A stretch of 64,000 bases of DNA. It comes from Capsicum annuum (lineage: Eukaryota > Streptophyta > Magnoliopsida > Solanales > Solanaceae). A program made the position numbers and the translations under genes. Shown here one piece after another: positions 34,508 to 47,296 of this stretch (position 1 is its first letter; every line of letters begins with the position of its first letter). A model generated the notes under the pieces. The model did no database searches. It worked only from the letters and a program-made list of their open reading frames with translations, and had not been told where the DNA came from. The stretch lies in the NCBI RefSeq assembly GCF_002878395.1, contig NC_061121.1, positions 19,654,510 to 19,718,509 on the forward strand, in the 5' to 3' direction.

Positions 34508-34678
34508 AGGATCGATGTCACTCTAATCTGGGTGCTGAATCATGGAAGATATCATGGCCAAAGCGTCAGCAAACTCGTTTTGTTTCCGTGGGATATGTCT
34601 AAAATCAACATCCTTGAATCTTCCGCATAATTCTTGCACCAGCTCCACATAAGGAGTAATCTTGGAGTTTTTTATCGC

Positions 34679-36339
34679 CTATTCTCCCCGTACTTGGTGA
34701 ATCAGCAAATCTGAATCTCTGATGGCTAGCAATTCACGAACACCCATGTCAAGTGCCAATTTGAAGCCCAGGATGCAAGCTTCATATTCAGCCATGTTAT
34801 TGGTGTATGGAAAACGTAACTTAGCAGTTACCAGATAATGTTGGCCCATTTCTGACACCAAAACTGCTCCAATTCCTGAACCTTTGAAGTTGACCGCCCC
34901 ATAAAAAAATAGCCTCCATCCGGGGTAGATTTCCATGATATCTTCTCCTACGAACAAAACTTCCTCGTTTGGAAAGTATATCCGAAGTGGCTCGTATTCC
35001 TCATCAACTGGGTTTTCATCCAAATGATCTGCTAAGGCTTGCCCCTTGATTGCTTTTTGGGTTATATACACAATGTCAAACTCACTCAGCAACATTTGCC
35101 ACTTGGCTAGCTTTCCTGTAGGCATGGCCTTCTGAAATATATACTTTAATGGATCCATTTTCAAGATTAGGTAAGTTGTGTAGGACAATAGATAATGCTC
35201 AACTTTTGTGCCGTCCAAGTCAAAGCACAACATATCCTTTTTATAAGAGTGTAACGGGCTTCATATGGTGTGAACTTTTTACTCAAGTAGTAAATGGCTT
35301 TCTCTTTCCTGCCGATCTCATCATGTTGCCCGAGGACGCATCCGAAAGCATTTTCTGGGACTGACAGGTAAAGCAATAATGGAATTTCTTCTCTCGGTGG
35401 GACCAAAATCGGTGGTGCAGACAAGTATTCCTTGATGCGATCAAAAGATCTCTGACATTCTTCTGTCCACTCATTCAGTGCATTTTTCTTCAACATCTTG
35501 AGAATTGGCTCGCATATGACTGTTGATTGAGCAGTGAATCTGCCAATGTAATTTAGATGACCCAGGAAACTCATAACTTCATTCTTGGTCCTTGACGGTG
35601 GCAAGTCTTGAATTGTCTTAATTTTGGATGGGTCTAGCTCGATCCCCCTTCTACTGACTATGAACCCTAGCAACTTCCCTTATGGCACACCAAAAGCACA
35701 CTTAGTAGGATTTAACTTCAAACTGTACTTTCTTAATCTGTTGAAGAATTTTTCCAGATGAGATAGATGATCTAAACTCTTGTGGGATTTGATAATTACA
35801 TCATCCACGTACACCTCAATCTCCTTATGGATCATATCATGGAAAATCATCGTCATGGACCTCATATATGTTGCACCTGCATTCTTGAGACCAAACGACA
35901 TTACCCTGTAATGATAAACACCCTAGCGCGTAATAAAAGCCATTTTTTCTGCATCTTTCTCATCTATCAGTATTTGATGATAGCCGGTGAAACAATCAAC
36001 GAATGACTGCATTTCATGTTTCGCACAGTTATCGATGAGAATGTGGATGTTGGGCAACGAAAAATTATCTTTAGGACTGGCTCTGTTCAAGTCTCTATAG
36101 TCAACACAAATTCGAATCTTGTCATCCTTATTTGGCAGAGGGACGATGTTGGCCAACCATGTCAATATTTTGTGACCTCGATAACCATAGACTGGATTTA
36201 TTTTGTCACTTCTTCCTTAATCTTTAGACTTAAATCTGGCTTGAATTTTCTCATTTTTTGCTTGACTGGATCAAACTCAGAATTTATCGGCAATTTATGT
36301 GACACAATGTTGGTGCTCAACCCTGGCATATCATCATAG
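34679..36339 (-). pseudogene. Tat/Ogre-like RT, RNase H and second (archaeal-type) RNase H
   Basis: RT blocks: IRICVDYRDLNRASPKD (about 36120), LIDEKDAEKMAFITR (about 35970), YRVMSFGLKNAGATYMR (about 35900) and the catalytic YVDD (about 35800). RNase H follows (35673-35167) with FGCVLGQHD and YYLSKKFTPYEARY. A second RNase H (about 34930-34679) reads GWRLFFYGAVN, MAEYEAC and IRDSDLLIHQV; the first normally has Asp where this has Tyr, so a metal-binding residue is lost. Two RNase H domains are a hallmark of the Tat/Ogre branch. Stops at about 35922, 35677 and 34680 break the frame. Confidence 0.9.
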
Positions 36340-37039
36340 GACCAAGCAAACACGTCGATATACTCTGGCAACAGGTGGATGAGCTCCTAAGTTGACTGTT
36401 TTAGTTTTTACCAGATTGGGTTTTTCGCGATTCTCAAATTCCTCCCTATCTTTAACTAACTGTTCCTCGTCATCGTCCTTCCAACCATCATCGTCCCCTT
36501 CATTTTGTTCGTTTAGGCTTTGACATGACACAACATTGGCAGGTTTTAAGCTACTGCTACTGTAATGGACAAACAAACTAAGTTAGATCGTAAGAAAATA
36601 ACAAAACATATGACTAGGAGCGTTTTAGAACTAATATAGTTTTCCAAATAAATGAAGGCCTTTTCATTGAAATTTGAGAAATAATTACAAAACCATCGCT
36701 TGTGACTTGCACAAATACAAGCCATACGAAAATAAAGTTTTGAGATATAAAAGGTGGATCGCGGGGCCTCCTCCAGATCATCACCGATTTCAAAACTATT
36801 AGTAATTGCCCTTTCATCTACCACGACGGGCGACGGGTTATGAGTAGAGTGGAGGTCCAATTTTGCAAAGCCTCCCCTGGCGTAATCTGCTTCACCCCGC
36901 TGGACTCTGGGAGATCTTCTGGTACAGCATTGCATCCTTCAAACAAATTTCCTATCCCATCCCCAAGACCATCATCATCTGACATCTCTCGTTCTGGAAA
37001 TGACTGGAACAGGAGTGGCAAGGGCCTAAATAGACTCTT

Positions 37040-37690
37040 TTATGGCTCATCCTCAACCCTATCTTTTCTGGTAAGCTGATACCCTAACCCGTTCTTAGAG
37101 CTTCTCTCTGGGATAACAATAGGCTCGATAATTCCTTGTAAATTCTTTCCCAAGCCTCGAACAGGTTCAAACCTATTTCTTAACATTACAGTTGCAATTA
37201 TTTTGTAGACAGAAGGCATTGATATTTTGGGTGTCGAATCTCTTTCCACAACGTTTACAATTTCCACTGTATAGAAACTTCTACCTTTTGGAACATCTTC
37301 AATCACCGGTACATAACCATTGGGACGGTCCGCTTGACTTCCTTCTCTTTGGATGACTACTTCATGATCTTTCCAAATGAACTTCAATAATTGATGAAGG
37401 GGTGATGAAATTGCCTTTGCCCTGTGTATCCATGGTCTTTCCAAAAGCAGGTTGTAGCTAGTATGGATATCCATAATATGAAACTTAGTCTTAAACTCAG
37501 CAGGCCCCATTTGGATGTGCAAATCAATCTCTCTTATAGTATCTCTCTGCCCTCCATTGAATGCTCTCACATTTATGTGACTTTGATGAATTTTCCCCTG
37601 ATCATAGCCCATTTGGACCAATGTGGAGAGGGGATAAGTATTCACACCAGATCCATCGTCTATTAATACCTGATTAATTGCATAATCTCA
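37040..37690 (-). pseudogene. Tat/Ogre-like aspartic protease region
   Basis: The sequence VLIDDGSGVNTYPLSTL (about 37675-37625) contains the DDG form of the catalytic Asp motif, followed by the QMGYD, IREIDLHIQMGPAEF and LLLERPWIHRAKA segments typical of this protease. It processes the gag-pol polyprotein. A stop separates it from the gag side near 37690. Confidence 0.8.
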
Positions 37691-38260
37691 ATAAATGATG
37701 GTGACGTGCATGGCTTTGTTGTGCATTGCTCCTTCAAACGGCAACTCTTCGTTACTGAAGGATATGCGATGGTTCCCCACAACATTCCCTATCATCACAG
37801 CCAAATTCTCAACCCTTATTCCTGCGGGAACATATGATTCCTCCAAGACCTTCAACAGAGCCTGTCGGTGGTGTTGCGAGCTCAATAATAATGCCAAGAC
37901 AGAGATTTAGGCTTGCGTTTTTTCCAAGTGTTTGACAATTGAGTAATCCTTTGGTGTCATACACCTCCAAAATTCCTCAGCCTCTCCTTCAGTGATTGGC
38001 CTTTTCTGTGAATCTTTCTTATTGGTCAATTCCTCAGGGATGTAACATCGTCCTGATCGCGTCATCCCCTGGGAAGCGGTGGTTTGCACAATAAATTCCT
38101 TCTTTGGAGGGGGAACGTACACTTGAGTCGGTGCAGTCATCACTATAAATGAGGCTTTCTCGCTGATACTTAAGGTAACCATAGCTTTCTCTATCTTTCC
38201 TACCTCTTCTACCCTTTTGTGCTTTTCGGAGTTCACCTGGGTAATGGTCTTACCAGATGC

Positions 38261-40244
38261 TTATTCGCCTTCTATTTCAATCATGTTAACTGTAGGTCCT
38301 CCATGGTTGGGCAGTGGATTACTGCTAATATTTGGAGTATGTGCCTGGAGCGTGATGAGCTTTTGATCAATCAGATCTTGGATTCTGTGTTTCAAGATAA
38401 GACAGTCCTCGATACTATGCCCTGCTACTCCTGAATAATAGGAACAATTTTGATCAGGGTGATAAAATCGGGAGCTAGGATTGACAGGCTTTGGCTGTGC
38501 TGGCTGTAAATGACCAGCATTCTTCAATCTTTCAAACAATTGGGTGCGACTTTCAGCTAGTGGGGTAAAGTTTCGAGGAGGTTTCTTTTCGTGGTTTGGA
38601 CGCTGGGGGTTATACAGGCTTACGGTTGTAGGAGGGGGTACTTGGTGGTAATTTAGAGGTGTTTGGAAATTTGTTCGGCTATTATGGGGAGTAGTTTGGA
38701 AATGAGACTGATAATTTAGAGGTGAAACTGGGTATTGGGGAAAGATATTTGGCTGTAAAGCTTGGTATGATGGTGGGATATTTGGGAGTGGAGTTTGGTA
38801 TTGGGGGTGGACGTAGACTGCGTGTGGAAGGTTAGGTGATGGCAGGGAATATAAAACATTTCTAAAGTTGAATCGCTGTTTCAATTTTGTAATAGAATTG
38901 GCAGAAACCCCACCTACCTCTTCCTTCTTCTTCTTAGAAAACATGGCAGTTACAGATGATGTCGGGTTTTTGGTAATTTTTCCTGTCCAAATACCTTCTT
39001 CCAATGATTCTCCTATTTTTACCAAATCCGCAAAGGTTTCTCTGACAGTGGACACCATCCTGGTATAATATTCTCCTTCTTGAGCGCGAGAGAACACAGA
39101 TACCATTCGGACATGGGGGTTTGCACTTTGGTAGCTTCTTTCCTCTAACGAAAAGCATAGTCTCGAAAATTCTCAACGCTCTTTTGTTTGATCTGATCTA
39201 GTGAATATCGGTTAGGGACTATTTTGATGTTGAATGCGAATCGGTGAAGGAAACCCTTGGCCAAAGTTGGCTCCTGAGACATGAACCACTCCAAGGCTTC
39301 ACCATTCAAACTTCGACTGAATAGGCGCATCAATAGCGCCTTGTTTTTCCCTATCCCTATCAGTTACTCACAGTACCTTCTTAGATGGGCCATTGGATTT
39401 TCGGTACCGTCAAACATCTCAAACTTAGGGACTTTGTACCCTTCTGGTAGATCTACTTCCGCGTGAACACATAAATCGTCATACCCCAAACCGTCGTGGT
39501 CTTTGGCTCCATGAGACTCTTTGATCCTCATGATCTCCTCCTTCATAGCTAGTAAATTTCTTTCATACTGGGCCTTCCACTCTTTCTCCTTCTTCTCATA
39601 ATGGTCCATCTCGAGATTAGGAAGGCGTTCATAGGTGTCAGGGGATACAATAGCCTGAAGGGGATTTGGAAGGAAGGCTTGATTTTATGGATGAAAGGAA
39701 CTTGGTTGGTAAGTGGGAAGGATGTTTTGGAAATTGGGAAGGCTCTGCGGACTTTGCGAGTAGTTTGGCAGAATTTGAGAAGGATTTTGCAGATTTGGAC
39801 ATGAATTTGGTGGATTCAAAGGTAGGCTTGACGTATTTTATGGATTTGGGAGTGGATCTTACGGATTTGGAAATGTGTTTTGAGAATTTGGGAATGGATT
39901 TGAAGGTGGGTTCTGTGGAGTTACACATGGATTTTGTGGATGGTAGACGTTTGGATTATTTTCACAATTAGTATTTTGGACAAATGGAGGAGCGAAGCCG
40001 AATGATACGTTATTCGGCTGATCCCCGAGAATAGGTGTGCTGAGGGGAGAAATTTGGAGTGGAGTCCCGTGTCCTCCCAGAGCAGGAGCATTGACGGTGA
40101 TGGCTAAGTTAGCAAAATCCCGAGTGTGATTTATTCTTCCTGAAGTATTTCTAACTTTCTTGCAAGTTCCGCAATCATCTTATTCTGTTCCGCTATCACA
40201 TTATCCCGGATAGTCAGTGCGCTTTCTTCATCATTTCCCATCAT
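38261..40244 (-). pseudogene. Tat/Ogre-like gag
   Basis: It starts near 40244 (ATGATGGGAAATG), encoding a short coiled-coil-like stretch rich in Glu and Lys before a premature stop at 40131. A Pro/Asn-rich repetitive region follows (about 39960-39640), then a helix-rich MDHYEKKEKEWK segment (39609), the gag core (NPMAHLRRYCE, LFSRSLNGEALEWF; 39400-39145) and a C-terminal domain with GVAGHSIEDCLILKHRIQDLI (38440). A Gln/Pro-rich linker joins them. The frame is broken in several places. Confidence 0.8.
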
Positions 40245-41400
40245 TTTTGAATGATGGTCAGAGGATGGGATTTTGTGTGCTTTGGATCGAGTGAAGTGGG
40301 GATGTTCTGCCAGCTTATATCAACATGGAGTAATTTCTATTATCTGTAAAGTAAAACATCTCAAAGGCAGATGTGTTAGTTTTCGTATGTGATAAGTAAT
40401 GCAAAATATTTGACAGAAAATAACCATATAGAATTGTTTGAGTCCTAGACAAATTCATCTATAGGAGCATAGCGGATAAACTTGCCTTTGATCCAAACAA
40501 ACACCACAAGCACACAAAACATTATAATAATGCGTATCCTAACTGGGGTGACCCTTTTTGAGCTAAGAGTTCAGGCCTAATGATTTTTGAAGAAAGTATA
40601 TACTTCCCTAAAGTCAATCCATTATTCCCCAATTTATATAGATACGAAACGGGCATAAATGCGTACAAACGATAACAAAAGATGGATACAATCTTTGGGG
40701 GAAAAGGGAAATAACATGAAAAAGGATAAGTTCCTGCGCAGGGGAGAATAGAAAAACTAGCTACTTGAGGCTCCTTCGTCTGCCTTTGCCTTCTTAGCTT
40801 TGTCCACTTCTCATATTGGTGACATCTGTCGGCGCTCAAATTGTGCCTTAGATGTAACCTCCCAAATCGATCAATTTCTTGCTTAACTTGCTTCAATTCT
40901 TCTTACGAAAGTAAGCAAATCAAGCTTTCTCCCGGCCCCCAAAGGATAATGGATTGAATTAGATAGGCATAAATTTTCTTCAACACATAAATATGGTTCA
41001 TCTATAATTGACTCGGGGTCAATAGACGTAGGGCAGGTATTCTAATGGGCCCAATACCCCGCTCGGGTATTGGGTCGTCCTAGGCTCATGCCTAAAATAG
41101 GGTTTTCATTTCGTTCTATCCTAGGTGTCTAGAGTGGGTTTGAACATTGGTTCTCAAGCGGACAACTTGAGTATGAAAATACGAACAGCGTCAGATGACT
41201 CACGTGCTGATAAGCTGTTCGTATTTCCAACACATTTTGGAATTAAACAACAGGGGCCGGTACATCCACGAAACCCCAAAACAGTTTATAAGATGCAGGA
41301 ATATGCCATGAGATACGATAATTAAACTTTACATAATCAGAATACATAAACAGTTAATCAAAAGACGAAATCAATCATTTGGTTAGAACCTAGTTAAAGA
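40245..41400 (-). other. Leader between PBS and gag of the Tat/Ogre-like element
   Basis: About 1.15 kb. A minus-strand open frame of 124 codons (40896-40522) resembles nothing I recognise. Ogre elements often carry an extra ORF1 upstream of gag, and this could be a relic of it, but there is no domain to prove that. Confidence 0.45.
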
Positions 41401-41418
41401 TCCCCAGTAGAGTCGCCA
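41401..41418 (-). other. Primer-binding site of the Tat/Ogre-like element
   Basis: TGGCGACTCTACTGGGGA on the minus strand, four bases after the 5' LTR end, is in the position and form of a tRNA primer-binding site. From memory, Tat/Ogre elements use a site of this kind. Confidence 0.75.
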
Positions 41419-41422
41419 TTTC

Positions 41423-44315
41423 TGTTTTACGGAAATTTTGACTTTTGAAGAGAGTCGCCATTTAATTTTGAAAAGGATTAAGAAACCTTTATAAAAGTTA
41501 CTTCAAATGATTCCAAATAGGAAAATCGTTTTAAGTTAGAGATTCTAGATAAGCAGTTCCTATTAACGTTTTAGGAAGGTATTAGGCACCTAAAACGTCC
41601 GCTAACTTGCGATTATCCGAATTGTTTGAAAATCGTCTTTTGATTAACTTCGAAAAGATTAATTTGTTGAAATAGTGATTTAATTTTTTTTCAAAAAAAA
41701 GACTTGTGTAAAATAGATTTAGGCAACTTAGTAGGGATTTTAACTAAGTCTAAACAAAACTAATAAACAAATAAACACATAAAAGGGGAAGGGAGGAGAA
41801 AGTAAAGGATTTAGGCCATTGGGCCCAAATCAACATGACCTATCCTAGTCTAGTTGGGCTTCCGACCCATTTCACCTGTTCTAAACTATTTTTAGAGCCT
41901 TTAGCTCGAGTCTTGCTCCACCTGTATTAAATACAATTTTGGCTTCGAGGCCGAAATGAATGAATGAATGACTAAATAAATAAATAAAAATAAGACAATA
42001 ATAAAAATATAGACTTTTCAAGTCTCTTAGTGACCTCATCAATGAGTTTTGACCCATTTTCCTTCTTCGTCTATCTTCTAGCGATGTAGTGAACCTTGGG
42101 TTTAAACTTCGAACTTGACTCGAAGGGGTGTGCCTCATTTACCCATTATGAAATGCAAGAAGAGAGGAGTCCATTTGGACTCGAGATATCTTTTTGCATG
42201 CAAAGAAAAGATAAAGAAATTAATATATGTTCAAGGCATAAAAGTGACATTTTTCAAAATAAAAGAAACTATCAAGAACCAATTTTTGAATGACAAGAAT
42301 AAGCACAGTTGCACAAGAATGAGAGTCAACAAATAAAAGATGCAAAGCAAAAGTTTCACAATCATACTATGCATGAGTCAAAAATATCCAAATAATTTTA
42401 TTTAGCCGCAAAAGTTCGAACTTTCTAATCATTTTGAAAAAACAACATGCGAACAAAGAAGAATAAACATCTTGGATGAAAAATAAAGCTAGCACTTCAT
42501 ATCTTATATGAGGGTTTTGAAATCCATTAAAATAATTAGTAAGCAAATGACAAATTCTTGACTTAACTAATTACTATTTTTATTAAGGTGCAACAAATAA
42601 TAATAACTATTCTTCCAACATAAAATAAACAACTTTACATGATAGAAAAAACATATCTACCAACAATAAGTTTAAACAAGACATGGGTATTGTTTTTCAA
42701 GTAAAGATCTAAACTTTATCTAAAATAATCAAAGAATAAAGTAAAAAAAGAGAAACAATCAATATTATCTATTCTTTCCAACATAAAGGAAATAACCTTT
42801 ACATGCTAAAAACAAATATATCTACCAACAATAAGTTTAAACAAGACATGAGTATCGTTTTTCAAGTAAAGATCTAAACTTTATTCAAATAATCAAAGAA
42901 TAAGGTGAAAAGACAAAACATTCAACATTAACTATTCTTCTAAACATAAAGAAAAAAACTTTACATACTAAATATAAATGTATCCAACAACAATGAGTTT
43001 AAACAAAGCATAAATACATCTTTTAAGTAAAAAGATTGAAACTTTATCTAAAATAATCAAAGAATAAAGTAGAAAAAGGCACATACAACTATTGCTAGCT
43101 CATTTTTATATCATGAACACGAAAATAATTAGAATATCGATACCACAACGTGCTAGAGCCTTCAACGCCATCTACAACATACAATCCCAACAAACAAAAT
43201 TATATCTACGAACTACGAAGAAGAAAAAAGATGAAGAAGAAAACAATAATAAAAACTAAAATAAAAAAAATATGTGTTTACCTTTTTGGGTGCAGCAAAA
43301 CGAGACTACGAGCTTCGTTGAATCAACCACCACCGAAAAACGTCGCCGGCAACTCAAAAATCTTGATTAGCCGATCAACTTATGAAACAAAAACTTTTAT
43401 TAAATAAAAATAACTATTTTTGCTCAAAAGGATTTTTTTCACATTTCTAGCCTTTTTTTTTCTTTCTTCTCCTCTCCTCTCTCTACCAAAGTAGTGGTAG
43501 TATTTATAGGAGAGAATGGAGTATTTTTTGTTCTTTTTCCACCAATGTGGGAGAAAAGTATTTATAGGAAAGGATAGATATTTATTTCTTGTGATCTACC
43601 AATGTGGGAGAAAAAACATTTAGGGTTTTTTGAAATGTAAAAATTAAAGATAAGGTGAGGTAGAAGATAATGTGGGAGAAATAGTTCAATGTAGTACAAT
43701 CTTTGAATTTCAAAATTGGAAAAGAACAAAGTTGGGGGGAATAGTGCAATTTGAATTTATTTTTTGGTGGAAATTGGGTAAAAGTTAGGAGAGTTCTTGA
43801 GAATTTTGGGGTTATTTAAAATATAACCCCAATTGAAATTTTAAATTTAGTCATATTTATTTATTTTGACCAAATTAAAAATTAATCGACGAATTGCATT
43901 GCAATTATGACCAATTTTTAATTATGGTCAAATCTAATAGATTAGCTAAATTAAATTAATACTTTTTTTATCCCGAGTTTCTTGATTTAATAAAATGAAT
44001 GCATATTTATCCAAATAAATTATTTTTGAGAATAAATTATATTTAAATTAAGATTTTAATCATTTGAATTTATTTTCAAGATAAGCCTTAATTAAATCCG
44101 ATATTTTGTAAAATAAATATTTAAGTAACAAATTTTATAATCTCATATAACTGAACATGATAGTATATAATCGCTACTTAAAATGACAAAATCACGTACG
44201 AAAAATATTTTAAGTTTTTTTTTTTATTTGGATGAAATAATTATTTTGGTTTATTAAAAACTGAAGAAACTCAGGATTAAATTTAGTCGTGGAGGGCAAA
44301 AATTAGGTGTCAACA
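41423..44315 (-). mobile_element. 5' LTR of the Tat/Ogre-like element
   Basis: 2893 bp, minus strand from TGTTGACACC to CCGTAAAACA, homologous to 26550-29453. Confidence 0.9.
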
Positions 44316-45021
44316 TCACCTACTTCAAACCAACCAATAGGCGATCTACATCGTCTTCCATAGAGAGCTTCGAATGGAGCCATGCCAATGCTGGAGTGAT
44401 AACTATTATTATAAGCAAATTCTATTAAAGGCAAATGATCATCCCAATTACCTTTAAAATCCAGCGCAGAAGCTCTCAATATATCTTCGAGTGTCTTAAT
44501 GGTGCGCTCAGCTTGGCCGTCTGTCTGAGGATGAAATATAGTACCAGTTTAACCTGTGTACCCAAGATCTTATGGAATAATCTCCAAAACTGAGCTTTAA
44601 ATGGGGAACCTCTATCTGAAATAATGGACATCGGGGTCCCGTGTAGGTGGATAATCTCTTTTACATAAATCTTGGCATATTCGTCAGCTGTGCTGGTAGA
44701 TTTAACGGAAAGAAAATGGGCTGATTTCGTCAACCGATCTACTATTACCCAAATAATGTCATATTTTTTTTAAGAAAAAGTTAAGCCTACAACGAAGACC
44801 ATATTAATAGCATCCCACTTCCACACAATAATACAAAAGGTTTGAGCTAGGCCACCGGGTCTCTGATGTTCTATTTTCAATTGCTGACAATTGGGGTACT
44901 GTGCCACATATTCTGCTATATCTTTCTTCATGTCATTCCACCAATAGATCTCTTTAAGATCATGATACATTTTTGTAGAGCCGAGATGGATTGAATAACG
45001 AGAACAATGTGCTTTAACCAT
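44316..45021 (-). pseudogene. Chromovirus integrase N-terminal part, cut by the nested element
   Basis: H2C2-type zinc module (HCSRYSIH, then YPNC, where one Cys is replaced by Tyr) at about 45010-44870, a core with TKSAHFLS and IISDRGSPF, and after a frameshift [11 protein letters not shown] with the catalytic Glu. It ends at WFEVG where the Tat/Ogre-like LTR begins. The tail continues at 26544. Confidence 0.85.
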
Positions 45022-45024
45022 AAT

Positions 45025-46539
45025 TTATTGTCGCAACCCATCTACATCACACACACATAATCTACCTCGACACCTCAAGGTGCCATCACCTGCTAGTTCA
45101 AATATCGTGATTGGATATTGTTGAATTCCTTCTTTGTATTGGAACAATAAGAGGTCATCATACTGCCTCTGCTTAACCAATGCCACAAGTGACGACTCGG
45201 TTGTATTAAGTACCATAACGCCACCATCTTCGGAATCCAAAAGGCAAATGCTAAGATTGGCCAATTTGTGAACATCTTTTGCTACTTCCCGCTGAATAGG
45301 TAGCAGATGCACTAGACTACCCATGGATAGTCGACTAAGAGCATCAGCTATAATGTTACCTTTACCGGGATGATAGAGAATATGGACATCATAATCCTTC
45401 AGTAATTCTAGCCACCTTCTCTGCCTTAAGTTCCACTCTTTCTACTTGAATAAATATTGAAGACTTGTATGATCGGTAAATATATCAACATGCACTCCGT
45501 ATAAATAATGGCACTTTATTTTAAGCGCGAATACCATATCTGCAAGCTCTAGGTCATGAGTGGGATAATTCTGTTCATGCTTCTTTAGTTGTCGAGATGC
45601 ATACGCTATAACTCTTCCATGCTACATTAGGATGCAACCCAAACCAACACCTGAAGCATCACAGTACACCATATAGAATTCTGTGCCCTCTAGTAAGGCC
45701 AACACTGGCGTAGTGGTTAATCTATGTTTCAACTTTTGGAATCTTCTTTCGTAAGCATCCGACCACTGGTACTTGACCACTTTCTGCATTAATTTGGTCA
45801 ATGGGGAAGAAATAGAGGAAAAGCTCTCCACAAATCTCCTGTAGTAACCAACTAGCCCCAAGAAACTATGTTTCTCGGTAGGAGTGGTTGGTCGAGGCCA
45901 ATTCTTCACAGCTTCTATCTTCTGACAATCTACTCGAATGCCTTCTCCAGATACCACATGACCAAGAAAGGCTACCGAGATCAACCAAAACTTACACTTA
46001 AAGAACTTAGCATACAACTGGTGCTCTCTGAGTTTCTATAATACCGACCTCAAATGATCTGCATGCTCAACTTCATTATGTGAATATATCAAAATATCAT
46101 CTATAAATACAATCACATACATATCAAGAAAAGGTTTGAAGATCCTGTTCATCATGTCCATTAAGGCTATCGGAGCATTCGTTAGTCCAAATGACGTGAC
46201 AAGGAACTCAAAGTGCCCATATCTTGTTCGAAAGGCTGTTTTGGGAATATCTATTTCATGAATCCTTAACTGTTGATAACCGGACCTCAAATCGACCTTT
46301 GAAAAGCATTTAGCTCCCTGCAATTGATCAAATAAATCATCTATTCGGGGAAGAGGGTACTTATTCTTTATTGTTACTTTGTTCAGCTGCCTGTAATTTA
46401 TACACATTCCCAACGTGCTGTCTTTCTTACGTACAAAAAGCACTGGCGTATCCCAAGGTGATATACTAGGCCGAATGAAACCTTTATCAAGTAATTCCTT
46501 TAATTGTTCTTTTAGCTCCTTCAGTTCTACAAGCGCCAT
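45025..46539 (-). pseudogene. Chromovirus RT and RNase H
   Basis: RT blocks [74 protein letters not shown] and the catalytic FIDDILIYS (about 46085). [11 protein letters not shown] and [23 protein letters not shown] follow near 45960-45830. RNase H begins at [16 protein letters not shown] (about 45670) and is then degraded to 45025. One frameshift lies near 46030. Confidence 0.9.
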
Positions 46540-46799
46540 TCTATAAGACGGAATCGATATCGACTGGGTACCGGGATCGACATCAATACCAAAGTCGATC
46601 TCTCTGTAGGAGGTAATCCAGGGAGTTCATCAGGAAACATATCTGCATACTCGTTCACCATAGGTACAGATTCTAAAGTTGGTGCCTAATTTTCGGCCCC
46701 AATGTCTTTCACTTAGACTAGGTGATACAAACACCCTTTGGCAATAAGTTTTTGTGCCTTAAGAAAGGAGATAAACCTCCCTCTAGGTATCATAGAATC

Positions 46800-47296
46800 A
46801 CCCCTCCACTCTAAGACTGGCTCCTCTGGAAAATGGAAATGGGCTATCTTGGCCCAAAATCAGCTGTAGCATATCAAGAGGATAACTAATCCATACCCAT
46901 AATAAAATCAAAATCAACCATTTTAAGCTCAATCAGACTATCCAATGTAGAACGACCACATACTGTCACAACACAATCATAATAGACCTGTGTAGCTATA
47001 ATAGAACCTCCTACTAGAGTTGATACTACAAATGGTTCGCGTAATAACTCCGGCTCAATTCCAAACTTCTTAGCAATAAATGGAGTAACATATGACAAGG
47101 TGGATCTTGGGTCTATCAAGGCAAATACATCATGTGAAAAGACATCTAAGGTACCTGTGACCACATCTGGAGATGCCTCTGAATCCTGTTGACCAGCTAG
47201 TGCATACATACGGTTTGGGCCTGCGCTCGAACCAGGCCCTCTGCCCCTACCAAATCCTCTACCTGCTGATGCCTGAGAACCGCGATAAGAAGAAGG
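46800..47296 (-). pseudogene. Chromovirus protease and gag tail
   Basis: Starts with a Gly/Arg-rich stretch (GRGFGRGRGPGSSAG) from the gag tail, then a protease with ALIDPRSTLSYVTPFIAKKFGI. Related elements have DPG here, so Gly is replaced by Arg. VDFDFIMGMD ends the readable frame. The sequence stops abruptly at 47296, where it joins the outer element's LTR. Confidence 0.8.

Larger units (their letters stand above)
26550..44315 (-). mobile_element. Tat/Ogre-like Ty3/gypsy element, 17.8 kb
   Basis: A complete element by structure: 5' LTR 44315-41423, PBS 41418-41401, leader, gag, protease, RT with RNase H, a second RNase H, integrase, a long repeat-rich 3' region, PPT at 29454-29470 and 3' LTR 29453-26550. 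The two RNase H domains, long untranslated 3' region, large LTRs starting TGTTGACACC and great size fit the Tat/Ogre lineage. The coding region is broken by stops, frameshifts and active-site changes, so it is defective. Indels and many substitutions separate the LTRs. Confidence 0.9.
23144..47296 (-). mobile_element. 5'-truncated Ty3/gypsy chromovirus, split by a nested element
   Basis: On the minus strand: gag remnant and protease (47296-46800), RT and RNase H (46539-45025), integrase (45021-44316), a 17.8-kb nested insertion, integrase tail and chromodomain (26544-25985), PPT (25515-25503) and 3' LTR (25502-23144). The 5' LTR and most of gag are missing at 47296. The DPR protease motif, the CCHC and integrase context and the chromodomain fit the Tekay/Del-type chromovirus branch. 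Confidence 0.85.
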
